A stretch of DNA of 64,000 nucleotides from Methylocapsa sp. S129 (lineage in GTDB: Bacteria; Pseudomonadota; Alphaproteobacteria; Rhizobiales; Beijerinckiaceae). Of this stretch, positions 9,390 through 18,414 are shown piece after piece. Location of the stretch: NCBI RefSeq assembly GCF_009765995.1, contig NZ_LMUI01000042.1, positions 406,592 through 470,591 on the forward strand. The letters are read 5' to 3'. Position numbers and translations under genes: made by a program. The notes below the pieces were generated by a model, which did not search any database, was not told the origin of the DNA, and worked only from the letters and a program-made list of their open reading frames with translations. Positions within the stretch are counted from its first letter, which is position 1. Each line of letters opens with the position of its first letter.

Positions 9390-10108
9390 GCGCGGGCCTC
9401 ATCCTGCAGGGTGTCCACACGCATATCGGCCGCTATCATATTTTGCAGGGCGTCGACCTTGTCGCGCCCGAGGGCGAGACGACCATGCTGCTCGGGCGCA
9501 ATGGCGCGGGCAAGACGACGGCCCTGCGCACGATCATGGGTCTTTGGCGCGCCTCGCAAGGCGCGGTCATGCTGGACGGCGCGCCGATCGCCGCGCTCCA
9601 TGCCTCGGCGATCGCGCGCGCTGGCGTCGCTTATGTGCCCGAAACGATGGCAGTGTTTTCCGACCTCAGCGTGAAGGAAAACCTTGTGCTCGCCGCGCGC
9701 GACGGGCCGCTCGACGATGTCAGGATCGAATGGATTTTCGGCTTCTTCCCCGCCTTGAGAAAGTTCTGGCTGTCGCGCGCAGGAACCTTGTCGGGCGGCC
9801 AGAAGCAGATGCTGTCGATCGCGCGCGCCATTGTCGAGCCGCGCCGCCTGCTGCTGATCGACGAGCCGACCAAGGGCCTTGCGCCCGCGATCATCGGCGC
9901 CCTGATCGATTGCCTGAAGGAGATCAAGCGCACCGGCGTGACGATCCTGCTGGTCGAGCAGAATTTCCGCGTCGCGCAGGAAGTGGGCGATCACGTGCGC
10001 GTCATGGATGGCGGCCGCATCATTCATCAGGGCGCGATGGCGGCGCTCGCCGCCGACAGCGCGTTGCAAAGCCGGTTGCTCGGCCTCTCCTTGGATGCGC
10101 ATCAATGA
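9386..10108 (+). CDS. ABC importer ATP-binding protein (LivF-like)
   Basis: A 240-residue second ATPase of the importer. Walker A is GRNGAGKTTALR, the signature is LSGGQKQMLSIARA, and Walker B is LLLIDEPTKGLAP, the last typical of LivF. ATGA overlaps link it to the LivG-like gene before and the LivH-like gene after, so the block is one translationally coupled operon. Confidence 0.93.
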   Translation: MSAGLILQGVHTHIGRYHILQGVDLVAPEGETTMLLGRNGAGKTTALRTIMGLWRASQGAVMLDGAPIAALHASAIARAGVAYVPETMAVFSDLSVKENLVLAARDGPLDDVRIEWIFGFFPALRKFWLSRAGTLSGGQKQMLSIARAIVEPRRLLLIDEPTKGLAPAIIGALIDCLKEIKRTGVTILLVEQNFRVAQEVGDHVRVMDGGRIIHQGAMAALAADSALQSRLLGLSLDAHQ

Positions 10109-11115
10109 GCGTAATCGACGCAGGCGCGGCTCTGCCGCGGCAAAGGATCGACATTCTCCCAGCGCTGACGCCGCTGCTCGTCGCGCTCGTCGCCGCGCCG
10201 TTCATCGGCTCGGCCTCGACCTTCGTCACTTTGACGCTCGCCGGCCTTGCGATGGGCATGATGATCTTCACCATGGCTTCGGGTCTGACCCTGGTGTTCG
10301 GTCTGATGGACGTGCTCAATTTCGGCCATGGCGCCTTCATCTCGCTGGGCGCCTATGTCGCAACGCTCGTTCTGCTGCCGCTCGCCGGCTGGTCGCAAGC
10401 CGATTCGCTTGGGGCGAATCTCGCCGTGCTGCTGCTCGCCTTGCTCGCGGCGAGCCTCGTCTGCGGCGCGGTGGGATTCGTGTTCGAGCGCGTGCTCGTC
10501 AAGCCCGTCTATGGCCAGCATCTCAAGCAGATCATGGTGACGATCGGCGGCGCGATCGTCGCCGAGCAATTGCTCTATGCGCTGTTCGGCCCCGAATTCA
10601 TCCCGCTGCCGCTGCCCGCCTCCCTGCGCGGCTCGTTCATCCTCGGCAATGCGGCGATCGAGAAATATCGGATCGCGGCGACGATCGTCGGTCTTGCTGT
10701 TTTCGCCGGCCAGATGCTGATCCTCAACCGCACCAAGATCGGCCTGCTGATCCGCGCCGGCGTCGAAAACCGCGAAATGGTCGAGGCGCTCGGCTATCGC
10801 ATCGACCGGCTGTTCATCGGCGTGTTCATGGCGGGCTCGGCGCTGGCGGGGCTGGGCGGCGTGCTCTGGGCGCTCTATCGCGAGCAGGTGCATGCCTCGA
10901 TGGGCGCCGAATTGCTGGTGCTGACCTTCATCGTCATCATCATCGGCGGCCTCGGCTCGGTCGGCGGCTGCTTCATCGGTTCGATCCTCGTCGCGCTGAT
11001 CGCCAATTATGCAGGGTTTCTCGTGCCCAAACTGGCGCTGGTGTCGAACATCCTGTTGATGGTCGTCGTGCTGCTCTGGCGCCCGCGCGGCCTTTATCCC
11101 GTGAGCGGGCGATGA
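10105..11115 (+). CDS. Branched-chain-type ABC permease (LivH-like)
   Basis: A 336-residue inner-membrane permease. It has about eight hydrophobic helices and the conserved LivH stretches LTLVFGLMDVLNFGHGAFIS and YGQHLKQIMVTIGGAIVAEQ, ending WRPRGLYPVSGR. The start is the ATG at 10105, overlapping the LivF-like stop as ATGA; a longer in-frame extension to 9247 is only the shadow of the ATPase genes. It forms the translocation path with the LivM-like protein. Confidence 0.93.
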   Translation: MSVIDAGAALPRQRIDILPALTPLLVALVAAPFIGSASTFVTLTLAGLAMGMMIFTMASGLTLVFGLMDVLNFGHGAFISLGAYVATLVLLPLAGWSQADSLGANLAVLLLALLAASLVCGAVGFVFERVLVKPVYGQHLKQIMVTIGGAIVAEQLLYALFGPEFIPLPLPASLRGSFILGNAAIEKYRIAATIVGLAVFAGQMLILNRTKIGLLIRAGVENREMVEALGYRIDRLFIGVFMAGSALAGLGGVLWALYREQVHASMGAELLVLTFIVIIIGGLGSVGGCFIGSILVALIANYAGFLVPKLALVSNILLMVVVLLWRPRGLYPVSGR

Positions 11116-12170
11116 TGATCCTGTCGGGCGATGGCCCACGCTCCAAAGCGCTTTCCGCTTTGCTGATCGTCATCGTGCTCGTGTTGGCGCTGGCGCCGTT
11201 TCTGTTCCCCGGCGCCAAGCCAGCCAATGTCGCCGCCAATATCTGCATTTCCGTGCTGCTGGTCGCCTCCTACGATCTCTTGCTCGGCTATGCCGGCATC
11301 GTGTCCTTCGCCCATGTGATGTTCTTTGGCATCGGCGCCTATGGCGTTGCGATCGCGCTCTACGGCCTCGGCGCAAGCTGGGGTGCGCTGGCGCTCGGCG
11401 TTCTCGCGGCCATCCCCGTCTCGGTGGTTCTGGCGCTGGCGATCGGGCTTTTTTCGCTGCGCGTGCAGACGATTTTCTTTGCGATGATGACGCTGGCGGT
11501 CGCCTACGCCTTCAATGTGCTGGCCTCGCAGCTCTCCTGGCTGACGGGCGGCGAGGACGGGCGCTCGTTCCAGGTTCCCGAGATTTTGCGCCCCGGCTTC
11601 AAACTGTTCGAGGGCGATGTCTTTGGCGTCGCCATTTCGGGGCGCGTGCTGAGCTATTATCTCGTGTTCGTCGTCTGCGCCTTGCTGTTTCTTGTTCTGC
11701 TGCGCATTGTCAATTCGCCATTCGGCCGCGTGCTGCAGGCGATCCGCGAAAATCCGTTCCGCGCCGAGGCGCTCGGCTATCGCATCGTCTTCCACCGCAC
11801 GCTGGCGACCTGCCTTTCGGCGGCGGGCGCGACGGCGGCGGGCGCGCTCAGCGCGCTCTGGCTGCACTATACCGGCCCCGACACCGCCTTGAGCTTTTCG
11901 ATCCAGATCGACGTGCTTGTCATTGTGGTGATCGGCGGCATGGGCTCGATGTACGGCGCGATCGCGGGCGCGGCGGTCTTCGTGCTTGCGCAGAACTATT
12001 TGCAGGCCTTGATGGGCAAGCTTTCGTCCGCTGCGGCTGACGCCGGCCTGCCGCTGCTGCCGGGGCTGTTTCATCCGGATCGCTGGCTGCTGTGGCTGGG
12101 GCTGATGTTCATCCTCGCGGTTTATTTTGTGCCGACGGGGATTGTGGGGAGGTTGCGGGGGAGGGGCTAA
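11112..12170 (+). CDS. Branched-chain-type ABC permease (LivM-like)
   Basis: A 352-residue inner-membrane permease, partner of LivH. Characteristic segments are SYDLLLGYAGIVSFAHVMFF and IRENPFRAEALGYR, and IGGMGSMYGAIAGAAVF near the C-terminus. The start is the ATG at 11112, overlapping the LivH stop as ATGA. It is the last gene of the importer; the paired inverted repeats at 12172-12303 follow directly and may end the transcript. Confidence 0.93.
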   Translation: MMILSGDGPRSKALSALLIVIVLVLALAPFLFPGAKPANVAANICISVLLVASYDLLLGYAGIVSFAHVMFFGIGAYGVAIALYGLGASWGALALGVLAAIPVSVVLALAIGLFSLRVQTIFFAMMTLAVAYAFNVLASQLSWLTGGEDGRSFQVPEILRPGFKLFEGDVFGVAISGRVLSYYLVFVVCALLFLVLLRIVNSPFGRVLQAIRENPFRAEALGYRIVFHRTLATCLSAAGATAAGALSALWLHYTGPDTALSFSIQIDVLVIVVIGGMGSMYGAIAGAAVFVLAQNYLQALMGKLSSAAADAGLPLLPGLFHPDRWLLWLGLMFILAVYFVPTGIVGRLRGRG

Positions 12171-12171
12171 T

Positions 12172-12303
12172 TCTCCCTCCCCCCTTGTGGGGGAGGGCCG
12201 GGGAGGGGGGTCGCACAGGCCTATCAAGAAAAGGTGCTTGCGCCTCGCCGTGGCAGGTCAGCGCGACCCCCCTCCCTAACCCTCCCCCACAAGGGGGGAG
12301 GGA
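12172..12303. repeat. Long imperfect inverted repeat downstream of the importer
   Basis: A purine/pyrimidine-biased segment beginning TTCTCCCTCCCCCCTTGTGG reappears inverted at about 12262-12303 (CTCCCCCACAAGGGGGGAGG). Together they could fold into a hairpin of about 40 paired bases with a 50-base loop. This type of repeat is widespread between genes in Hyphomicrobiales. Its position right after the LivM-like stop fits a 3'-end element. The next 200 bases, to 12508, hold no feature I recognise. Confidence 0.75.
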
Positions 12304-12508
12304 ATGAGACCCTGTCAGCCCGGCGCGCGCGCGCATTGCCACCAAAACAGTCAGGACAAACGGCCTGAGCGTCATCAAGCGCCATCGCGCCGAAGGACTA
12401 TGATCGGCGATTGGGTTGGAGGTTGACCCCGCCGTGCAGCGGTTCCTGCAGAACCGGTGGGGAAAGGTTAGCTGGCGCGTACGAAATTATTAATTGGGTT
12501 CGCGGGGT

Positions 12509-12907
12509 TTATTGGCGAAACAATTGCGAAATAGCTACCATGCCGCCAACCCCAATCATTATCATTGGGAAAATCGACTTGTCCGATACGCCTTCCGGTA
12601 AAACGAAGCAAGCGTCAGAACGCGAGCAGCGAACCGGAAGCTTTGTACCGATGCGCGGACGATAATTAGCGTAGCCATGAAGTGTGATCTGTCGTTGAGG
12701 CAGATGATCCGTATTCTCGATTCTTACGTCCACGTCGTACGTTGGCCTTCTGCTTGTCCATCCAGCCAATCTCAATCTACTGCCGATAACGATGCCGAAT
12801 GTGGGATAGCTACGCGCCTCCCAGGAAATTCGCGCTCTTCGACCAACGAAAATGCCGTAGCCGACCAAACCTAACCCGAGCGCCAACAAAAGCAGTCTCA
12901 TAACCAC
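12509..12907 (-). CDS. DUF3592-like membrane protein
   Basis: A 132-residue protein with a hydrophobic helix at the N-terminus (residues 3-21) and another at the C-terminus (about 113-130), separated by a predicted soluble beta-rich segment (TYDVDVRIENTDHLPQRQIT). This layout, with a WEARSYPTFGIVIGSRL-like strand after the first helix, resembles DUF3592 proteins. Function is unknown. The gene stands alone between repeat-rich intergenic regions and its base composition is lower in GC than its neighbours, so it could be a recent arrival. Confidence 0.6.
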   Translation of the reverse strand: MVMRLLLLALGLGLVGYGIFVGRRARISWEARSYPTFGIVIGSRLRLAGWTSRRPTYDVDVRIENTDHLPQRQITLHGYANYRPRIGTKLPVRCSRSDACFVLPEGVSDKSIFPMIMIGVGGMVAISQLFRQ

Positions 12908-13108
12908 CCCGCATGTTGCACGCCATCAGGCGGGATAATGAGACACCGTAGGACCGTCAACAAGCGCTGTCGGCTACAGTGACTGTTGCGGTCACCTCGA
13001 ACTGTCGAAAGAATAGCCTTCAAATGGCGACATATGCTGATAGTGCATTCATTTGACATTGCGGGGATGCGATGCGCATTGCACGATTTCCTCAGCGTCC
13101 TTTGCCGT
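12908..13108. other. Non-coding stretch before structured repeat copy A
   Basis: About 200 bases with no protein-like frame and no recognised RNA. It is directly followed by the structured repeat at 13109-13380, so 12908-13474 has no gene. Confidence 0.4.
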
Positions 13109-13380
13109 GGCCACGCCGCCGAGACGCTGTCAAGCGGCTGCGCCGCTCCTTCACTTCGTTACGGCGCCTTCGGCGTGACTGCGTCTCGTCGGCGCGGCAA
13201 GTGGCCTACCAAGACCTTTTGCTGAGCGAAGCGGCCCCAGGGCCGCATTGCTCAGCAAAAGGTCTCGGCAGCCAAACGCCATCGGCGCGCGGAGGGGTCA
13301 AGCCCGGCGAATGCGAAGCATTCGCCTTGGGCGAAGAGCCCGCGTAGCGGTCGACTTGACGCCGAGCACGACGATGGCAT
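13109..13380 (+). repeat. Structured interspersed repeat, copy A
   Basis: About 270 bases shared with 15390-15637 (copy B) and, inverted, 61591-61864 (copy C). It opens GGCCACGCCGCCGAG, continues CAAGCGGCTGCGCCGCT, then ACTGCGTCTCGTC, and ends near GAGCACGACGATGGCAT. The centre is a perfect 16-bp stem, arms at 13211-13227 and 13250-13265, capped by an inner GCGGCCC/GGGCCGC stem. In the other copies the stem sequence differs but pairing is kept. Apparent open frames across it are not protein-like. Confidence 0.85.
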
Positions 13381-13474
13381 CCGCGGCCGCCGGCCGAGCC
13401 GTCGGCGCGAATCCATGTTCGAGGACCTGCCGAATCTTGGCGCCGGCCTGCCGGTTGCGCGATTCAAGCCGTCA

Positions 13475-14401
13475 TCAACGATCGGCGCGGAATGAGGCGT
13501 CCGACCGCTCGCTCTTGAAGGCGTTGACGACGAGTTCGACAAAGACACGCGTCTTGGCCGAAATGAGCGTACGCGACGGGTAGTAGAGCGATATGGCGCC
13601 GGCGTCCGCGTACCAGTCCGGAAGCAGCCGGATCAGACCGCCGCGCTCCAATTCGGGCGCCACATCGAACAGGGCGATCAACGACACGCCCAGGCCAAGA
13701 CGCGCGGCCTCGCGCATCGCGGCGGGGTCATTGACGACGATGGCCTCAGTGAGCGTTCCGGCGATCTCGATCCCATTCGCATTTCGCAGCATCCAGTGAC
13801 GAATTCGTCCGGTGCCCGGCGGGCGCATGACGATGCCGTGATAGGCGGCGAGTTCCGAGGGATCGGCCGGCGGCGTCCGGCCGGCCATATAAGTCGGCGA
13901 GGCCACGGCGACGACATGCACCGGGGCCAGGGTGCGCGATACGAGACCGGGGGCGAGATCGAAGGCGCCGCCGATGGCGGCGTCGTAGCCCTCGGCGATC
14001 AGGTCGACGGGCCGGTTCTCGAAGCGCCATTCCGGCTTGATGCGCGGGTATTTCGCCAGCAGGGGCGGCAGCAGCGGCAGGATATGCGTCAGTCCAAACG
14101 TCGGGCTCAGGCTGACTTTCAAGACGCCTGCCGGCTCGCTGCTGTGCGCCGCCGCCTCGGCAATGGCGGCCTGGAGCGCATCGAGGTTGCCGTCGATCGA
14201 GGCGAGGAACCGCTCGCCGGCTTCCGTGAGCGTCAGTTTGCGGGTCGATCGATGAAACAGCCTGACCCCGAGGTTGCGTTCCAGCATCGCCACGTTGCGG
14301 CTGACGGCGGCCGCGGTCAGTCCCAGCCTGCGTCCCGCTTCTGAAAAGCTGCCGCCTTCCGCAGTCCGCGCGAAGGATTCGAGGTTCGCCAGCGTTTCCA
14401 T
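13475..14401 (-). CDS. LysR-family transcriptional regulator
   Basis: A 308-residue regulator. The winged helix at residues 1-60 reads LANLESFARTAEGGSFSEAG then LTAAAVSRNVAMLE; residues 90-300 form the LysR effector domain (LKVSLSPTFGLTHILPLLPP; GLGVSLIALFDVAPELERGG). It is divergent from the RutE-like reductase gene at 14543 with 141 bases between, the standard LysR arrangement, so it probably controls that gene and itself. The effector is unknown. Confidence 0.93.
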   Translation of the reverse strand: METLANLESFARTAEGGSFSEAGRRLGLTAAAVSRNVAMLERNLGVRLFHRSTRKLTLTEAGERFLASIDGNLDALQAAIAEAAAHSSEPAGVLKVSLSPTFGLTHILPLLPPLLAKYPRIKPEWRFENRPVDLIAEGYDAAIGGAFDLAPGLVSRTLAPVHVVAVASPTYMAGRTPPADPSELAAYHGIVMRPPGTGRIRHWMLRNANGIEIAGTLTEAIVVNDPAAMREAARLGLGVSLIALFDVAPELERGGLIRLLPDWYADAGAISLYYPSRTLISAKTRVFVELVVNAFKSERSDASFRADR

Positions 14402-14542
14402 AGGGGCCTATCATTTTCAACGATCGCTTGAAATTAAAACAAAATAATACCCGCTAATCAAGCGGTAATCAGGCGCCTATGTCTGCTCCTGACCACATGA
14501 ATCCTATTCAGGGTTCGCCGCCAAACCGAACAAGGAAATGAC

Positions 14543-15139
14543 ATGCCAAACGCGCTTCCATCCGCCTCGCTCGATCAACTCTTTCGCGCCGCCCGAACGC
14601 ACAAGGACTGGAGCGACCGTCCTGTTGAGGAGGAACTCATAAGGGCGCTCTACGAGCTCCTGAAATGGGGGCCGACCTCGCTCAACTCCTGCCCGGGGCG
14701 TTTCATCTTTGTCCGCAGTCCGGCGGCCAAGCAAAAGCTCGCGGGCGCGGCGATGGAGGGCAACCGCGCGAAAATCTTCGCGGCGCCGGTGACCGTCATC
14801 ATCGGCCACGATCTCGATTTCGCGGACAAATTCCCGACGCTTTTGGGTCACCTGCCGCCCGAACGATTGAAGATGCTGGCCGCCATGAACCCGGTTCCAG
14901 AAGTCACGGCGATGCGCAACGGCGCCCTGCAAGGCGCTTATCTCATCCTGGCGGCGCGCGCCCTGGGCCTGGACTGCGGGCCTATGTCGGGCTTTGACAA
15001 TGACGCTGTCGATCAGGCCTTTTTCCCGGACGGCCGAATTCAATCGAACTTCATCTGCGGTCTTGGCTATGGGAGGCCGGAATCGCTGCAACCGCGCAAC
15101 GCGCGGCTGGCGTTTGAGGACGTGGCTTATTTCGCATGA
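14543..15139 (+). CDS. Nitroreductase-family protein (RutE / malonic semialdehyde reductase-like)
   Basis: A 198-residue FMN-dependent oxidoreductase of the nitroreductase fold. LDQLFRAARTHKDWSDRPV and ALYELLKWGPTSLNSCPGRF at the N-terminus, AAPVTVIIGHDLDFADKFP in the middle and FICGLGYG at the end match RutE (HadB/RutE family), which reduces malonic semialdehyde in pyrimidine breakdown. No other rut genes are nearby, so pyrimidine catabolism is not supported here; a general reductase of small aldehydes or nitro compounds is equally possible. Likely controlled by the divergent LysR gene. Confidence 0.85.
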   Translation: MPNALPSASLDQLFRAARTHKDWSDRPVEEELIRALYELLKWGPTSLNSCPGRFIFVRSPAAKQKLAGAAMEGNRAKIFAAPVTVIIGHDLDFADKFPTLLGHLPPERLKMLAAMNPVPEVTAMRNGALQGAYLILAARALGLDCGPMSGFDNDAVDQAFFPDGRIQSNFICGLGYGRPESLQPRNARLAFEDVAYFA

Positions 15140-15389
15140 CGGGCAGAAGAGCGCGGAACGCCCATGCCGCGTGCGCCAGAGGGCGCTCGCCTCGTGCTAC
15201 GGCTCGCAGGCCGTCGGGATACGCTTTATCCATTCGACTCCGCGCAGTTGTTTCCGGTCTTGCGTGTAGGAAACAGGTCGAAAGCGTCGCGAACGGCGCC
15301 TGATTGGTTGCGAAAGCGGGCTCAAAGCGGTTCAGTAACTCACATTTTGGCCTCTCCACGGCCGTCCGATTGAGGCGCCTCGGGGGGAG
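15140..15389. other. Non-coding stretch downstream of the RutE-like gene
   Basis: No gene or RNA recognised. It begins a 1.04-kb gene-free region (15140-16179) that also holds structured repeat copy B, an inverted pair of short repeats and a short interspersed repeat, listed separately. Confidence 0.4.
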
Positions 15390-15637
15390 GGCCACACCGC
15401 CGAGCCGCCGACAAGCGGCTGCGCCGCTCCTTCACTTCGTTACGGCCCCTTCGGGGTGACTGCGTCTCGTCGGCGCGGCAAGTGGCCTACCAAGACCCTT
15501 TGCTGAGCGAAGCGGCCCCAGGGCCGCATTGCTCAGCAAAGGGTCTTGGCAGCCAAACGCCATCGTCGAGCGGAGGGGTCAAGTCGCGCGAAGCGCCCGC
15601 GTAGCGGTCGACTTGACGCCGAGCACGACGATGGCAT
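15390..15637 (+). repeat. Structured interspersed repeat, copy B
   Basis: Nearly identical to copy A (13109-13380) but about 25 bases shorter in the right part. The central stem is 17 bp, arms 15492-15508 and 15531-15547. A single difference from copy A in the left arm (CTTT against TTTT) is matched by the complementary change in the right arm, so the stem stays perfect. Copies A and B flank the LysR/RutE pair in direct orientation. Confidence 0.85.
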
Positions 15638-15699
15638 GCGCGCCGCCTAAGGCGTGGGCGTGAATCCATGTCCACACCGTTACTGCAATACCCGTCCTC

Positions 15700-15800
15700 A
15701 TGGCCGGGCTTGTCCCGGCCATCCGCGCGGCGCCGTCGCGAAAACCTTTCGAGGTTGATTTCGGCATTACGGCTTGGATGGCCGGGACAAGCCCGGCCAT
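15700..15800. repeat. Inverted pair of a 24-bp repeat
   Basis: ATGGCCGGGCTTGTCCCGGC (continuing CATC) at about 15700-15723 reappears inverted at about 15777-15800. Each unit is itself partly palindromic, and the pair can form a long hairpin. Units of this sequence type are common between genes in Hyphomicrobiales. No coding function. Confidence 0.75.
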
Positions 15801-16068
15801 GACGGAGGGGGGTATCCCATGGTCATCATGAGAATCGCCGTCGCGCAACATTTATTTTCTGAAAAATGAAATCTACGCTAATCTCATAGGCTTGTTTTCC
15901 AAAAGGCAGATCGTCCCGCTTTGCACGTCCCCGTCCTGTCTGCCCAAGCAGGAACGCGATCGCCCGGCGGGCTCACAGGCCCGCCGGTTGCGCCAAAAAA
16001 CACGATGTGGAAGCCCGATGGGGGGCAAGTTCTTGATATGGCTTATTTCGCGGAAGCACGCGTCCTTC

Positions 16069-16135
16069 CGGGTGGGCGAGAATCAAGGACTTAGCGGGGA
16101 TTTTGACGGACCGTTTCGGGTCTTTCGGGGGCCGC
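16069..16135 (+). repeat. Short interspersed repeat, copy 1 (second at 57057-57125)
   Basis: A segment containing ATCAAGGACTTAGC, then a CCGTTTCGG-like stretch and CTATTCCGCGG, is also found at 57057-57125 in the same orientation with moderate divergence. Both lie just before the 3' end of a gene read on the other strand. It may be a shared 3'-flank remnant or a small mobile repeat; I do not recognise it. Confidence 0.5.
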
Positions 16136-16179
16136 GGCTATTCCGCGGCGCTTCCATCGGCGACCGCCGTGCGCCAGCG

Positions 16180-17436
16180 TCAGTGAACGCGCGAACCCTC
16201 CGCCCGTCGCTTCTGCAGAAACCGCCGCACGGCGGGGTCCGCCTCCAGCCCGATCGCCTGGTCGTAGGCCTCCTGCGCGGCGGCGATGTCGCCGAGCCGC
16301 GACAGGAGTTCGGCGCGCGCCGCCCAATAGGGCTGATAGTCGGCGAGGCGGGGATGGTCGCCGAGCGCGGGCAGCGCCGCGAGGCCTTCGGCCGCGCCGC
16401 GCGTTTCGGCGACAGCCACCGCGCGATTGATCGCCGCCACCGGCGAGCCGGTGATGGCGCAGAGCCCATCGTAGAGGCGTTCGATCGCCGCCCAGTCGGC
16501 GCCGCCGCCGCGCCGCCGCACGACATGGGCCGATTGGATCGCCGCCTCCAGTTGGTAGCGGTCGAACTTTTCCAGCGCGCTGGCGCGAAACAGCAGCGCC
16601 TCGGCTTCGTCGATCAGCCCTTCGTCCCACAGCGCGGTATCTTGGTCGGCGAGCGGCACGAATTCGCCCGATGCATCGCGCCGCGCGCCGCGCCGCGCCT
16701 GCGAATAGAGCATCAGCGCGAGCAGGCCGAGCGCCTCGGCCTCGTCGGGCAGAAGCTTGACGACCAGCCGGCCGAGCCAGATCGCCTCCTCGGCGAGATT
16801 GCGCAGGCGCACGTCGGCGCCCGCCGGATCGCTCCAGCCCTCGGTATAGGCGGCGTAGATCGCCTCCAGCACCGCCTCCAGGCGCTCGCGCATTTCGGCG
16901 CGTTCGGGGACGCGGAACGGAATGCCGGCGCCCCTGATCTTGTTCTTGGCGCGCGCCAGCCTTTGGCCCATCGCGGCGGGCGAGACGAGAAAAGCCGAGC
17001 CAATCGCCTCGGCGTCAAAGCCGAGGATCGTCTGCAGGATCAGCGGCGCCCTGATCCCGGCCTCGATCGCCGGATGGGCGCAGGCGAACATCAAGGCGAG
17101 ACGCTCGTCGGGAATTTGCGGCGTCTCCCAGGCCATGGCCTCAAGCTCCTCCGCCAAAAGCTGCAAATGGTCGGCGGCGGCATCGCCGACCTGTCTGCGC
17201 CTGGCGGCGTCGACCATCTTGCGCCGGGCGACCGCGACGAGCCACGCCTCGGGGCATTGGGGCGCGCCGTTGACGGGCCAATCGACCAAAGCGGAAGCGA
17301 AGGCCTCCGACAAAGCGTCTTCGGCGCCCGCCACATCGCGCGTTCGCGCCGCAAGAATGGCGACGAGCTTGCCATAGCTTCGGCGCGCCACCGCTTCCGC
17401 GGTCTCTGCCGCCCGTTGTTCGCTTTCTCGCGGCAT
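16180..17436 (-). CDS. RNA polymerase sigma factor, ECF42 group (DUF6596/TPR-like C-terminus)
   Basis: A 418-residue sigma factor, much longer than a plain ECF sigma. Region 2 is near residues 15-80 (SYGKLVAILAARTRDVAGAE; PEAWLVAVARRKMVDAARRR), region 4 near 120-170 (FDAEAIGSAFLVSPAAMGQR), then a C-terminal helical domain of about 230 residues (EAIYAAYTEGWSDP; ALLALMLY-like; AINRAVAVAE) typical of group ECF42. That domain replaces a separate anti-sigma factor in control. ECF42 genes are usually linked to DGPF/YCII proteins, exactly as here: two such genes lie directly upstream, the nearer 12 bases away. Confidence 0.93.
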   Translation of the reverse strand: MPRESEQRAAETAEAVARRSYGKLVAILAARTRDVAGAEDALSEAFASALVDWPVNGAPQCPEAWLVAVARRKMVDAARRRQVGDAAADHLQLLAEELEAMAWETPQIPDERLALMFACAHPAIEAGIRAPLILQTILGFDAEAIGSAFLVSPAAMGQRLARAKNKIRGAGIPFRVPERAEMRERLEAVLEAIYAAYTEGWSDPAGADVRLRNLAEEAIWLGRLVVKLLPDEAEALGLLALMLYSQARRGARRDASGEFVPLADQDTALWDEGLIDEAEALLFRASALEKFDRYQLEAAIQSAHVVRRRGGGADWAAIERLYDGLCAITGSPVAAINRAVAVAETRGAAEGLAALPALGDHPRLADYQPYWAARAELLSRLGDIAAAQEAYDQAIGLEADPAVRRFLQKRRAEGSRVH

Positions 17437-17448
17437 CGAAGGTTTCGA

Positions 17449-17796
17449 TCAATAGATCATGAGGGGGCGAACCTCGACCGCGCCATGCCGGGCGCCAGGG
17501 CAACGCGCCGCCCAGGCATGCGCGCTGTCGAGATCCGGCGCGTCGAGGAGGAAGTAACCGCCAAGCTGCTCCTTGCTTTCGGCATAGGGTCCATTGAGCG
17601 CCTTGGCTTTGCCCTCGGGGGCGCGCACGACGGTCGCCGTCGCCGTCGCCTGCAAGCCATGGCCGGCCAGAAACACGCCGGCCTTCTTCAACGCCTCGGC
17701 ATAAGCGCTATAGGCGGCGAAAGTCTCGGCCTTTTGCTCTTTTGTCGCGGCGGCCTGTGCGCCTTCGTTCCAATACACCAACAGCATATATTGCAT
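17449..17796 (-). CDS. DGPF / YCII-family protein 1, ECF42-linked
   Basis: A 115-residue protein of the YCII-related (DGPF) family: MQYMLLVYWNEG start, YAEALKKAGVFLAGHGLQ, the DGPF-position motif as NGPYAESKEQLGGYFLLD, and AARCPGARHGAVEVRPL. The family fold resembles dimeric ferredoxin-like enzymes; its biochemical role is not settled. Start chosen at 17796, behind AGGAG, not the ATG at 17817. It is paralogous to the next gene upstream and sits 12 bases before the ECF42 gene, so it is likely both target and operon partner of that sigma factor. Confidence 0.9.
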   Translation of the reverse strand: MQYMLLVYWNEGAQAAATKEQKAETFAAYSAYAEALKKAGVFLAGHGLQATATATVVRAPEGKAKALNGPYAESKEQLGGYFLLDAPDLDSAHAWAARCPGARHGAVEVRPLMIY

Positions 17797-17846
17797 GACG
17801 CTCTCCTCATCTTTCACGGCGGGGCGTCAGGCCCCGCTGTTTCAGT

Positions 17847-17873
17847 GACGTTCGCGCCGTCACGATTTCGACC
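17847..17873 (-). promoter_or_regulatory. Candidate ECF42-type promoter of DGPF gene 1
   Basis: Reading on the minus strand, GGTCGAAA (17866-17873) is followed after 11 bases by CGAACGTC (17847-17854), about 50 bases before the start at 17796. The upstream region of the second DGPF gene has a matching pair. ECF42 promoters are described with a TGTCGA-like -35 and a CGA/TC-like -10. Prediction only. Confidence 0.5.
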
Positions 17874-18006
17874 GGGCGCCCCAGGAATATTGAGCCGGCA
17901 TCGCAACAATGGGAAACCAGCGCCGGTCCGATCGACCAAGCGGAGGCGAAAGCGCGCGGCGCTTGCGTCGCCGCCTCGCCCGCGCGCTCGTCGCCCTCTC
18001 GCAGCG

Positions 18007-18369
18007 TTAAAAGTTAGACAACACCATCGGCCTGACGGGCCGGACCTCCATCGTGCCAAATTGCGCGCCGGGGCAGCGCGCCGCCCAGGACAAGGCGCTG
18101 TCGAGATCGGGCGCCTCGATCAGGTAATAGCCGCCAAGCTGCTCCTTGCTTTCGATATAGGGGCCGTTCAGCACCTTGGTCTTGCCGTCGGCGACGCGCA
18201 CGGTCGTCGCGGTCGAGGCGGCTTCCAGCGGATCGCCCGCCTTGAACACGCCGGCCTTTTTCATCGCCTCGGTATAGGCGCCATAGGCGGCGAACATCTG
18301 GCCCATCTGCTCTTTCGTCGCATGCGCCCGCGCGCTTTCGTCGCCATAGATCAACAGCATATATTGCAT
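18007..18369 (-). CDS. DGPF / YCII-family protein 2, ECF42-linked
   Basis: A 120-residue paralogue of the protein at 17449-17796: MQYMLLIYGDES, YTEAMKKAGVFKAGDPLE, NGPYIESKEQLGGYYLIE and AARCPGAQFGTMEVRPV. It has its own upstream region, recognisably homologous to that of the other DGPF gene, so the gene and its promoter were duplicated together. Start at 18369, behind GGAGTG. The role is unknown beyond association with ECF42. Confidence 0.9.
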   Translation of the reverse strand: MQYMLLIYGDESARAHATKEQMGQMFAAYGAYTEAMKKAGVFKAGDPLEAASTATTVRVADGKTKVLNGPYIESKEQLGGYYLIEAPDLDSALSWAARCPGAQFGTMEVRPVRPMVLSNF

Positions 18370-18414
18370 GATGCACACTCCGGTTGCGCAAGGCGTCAGG
18401 CCCCGCTGCTTCCA

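Noticed and set aside
8418-12303. Intergenic hairpins as possible small RNA genes
   Set aside because: They are dispersed REP-like repeats without promoters; no evidence for independent transcripts.
13120-13390. Short open frames through the structured repeat
   Set aside because: The frames differ between copies and the conserved property is stem pairing, not protein sequence.
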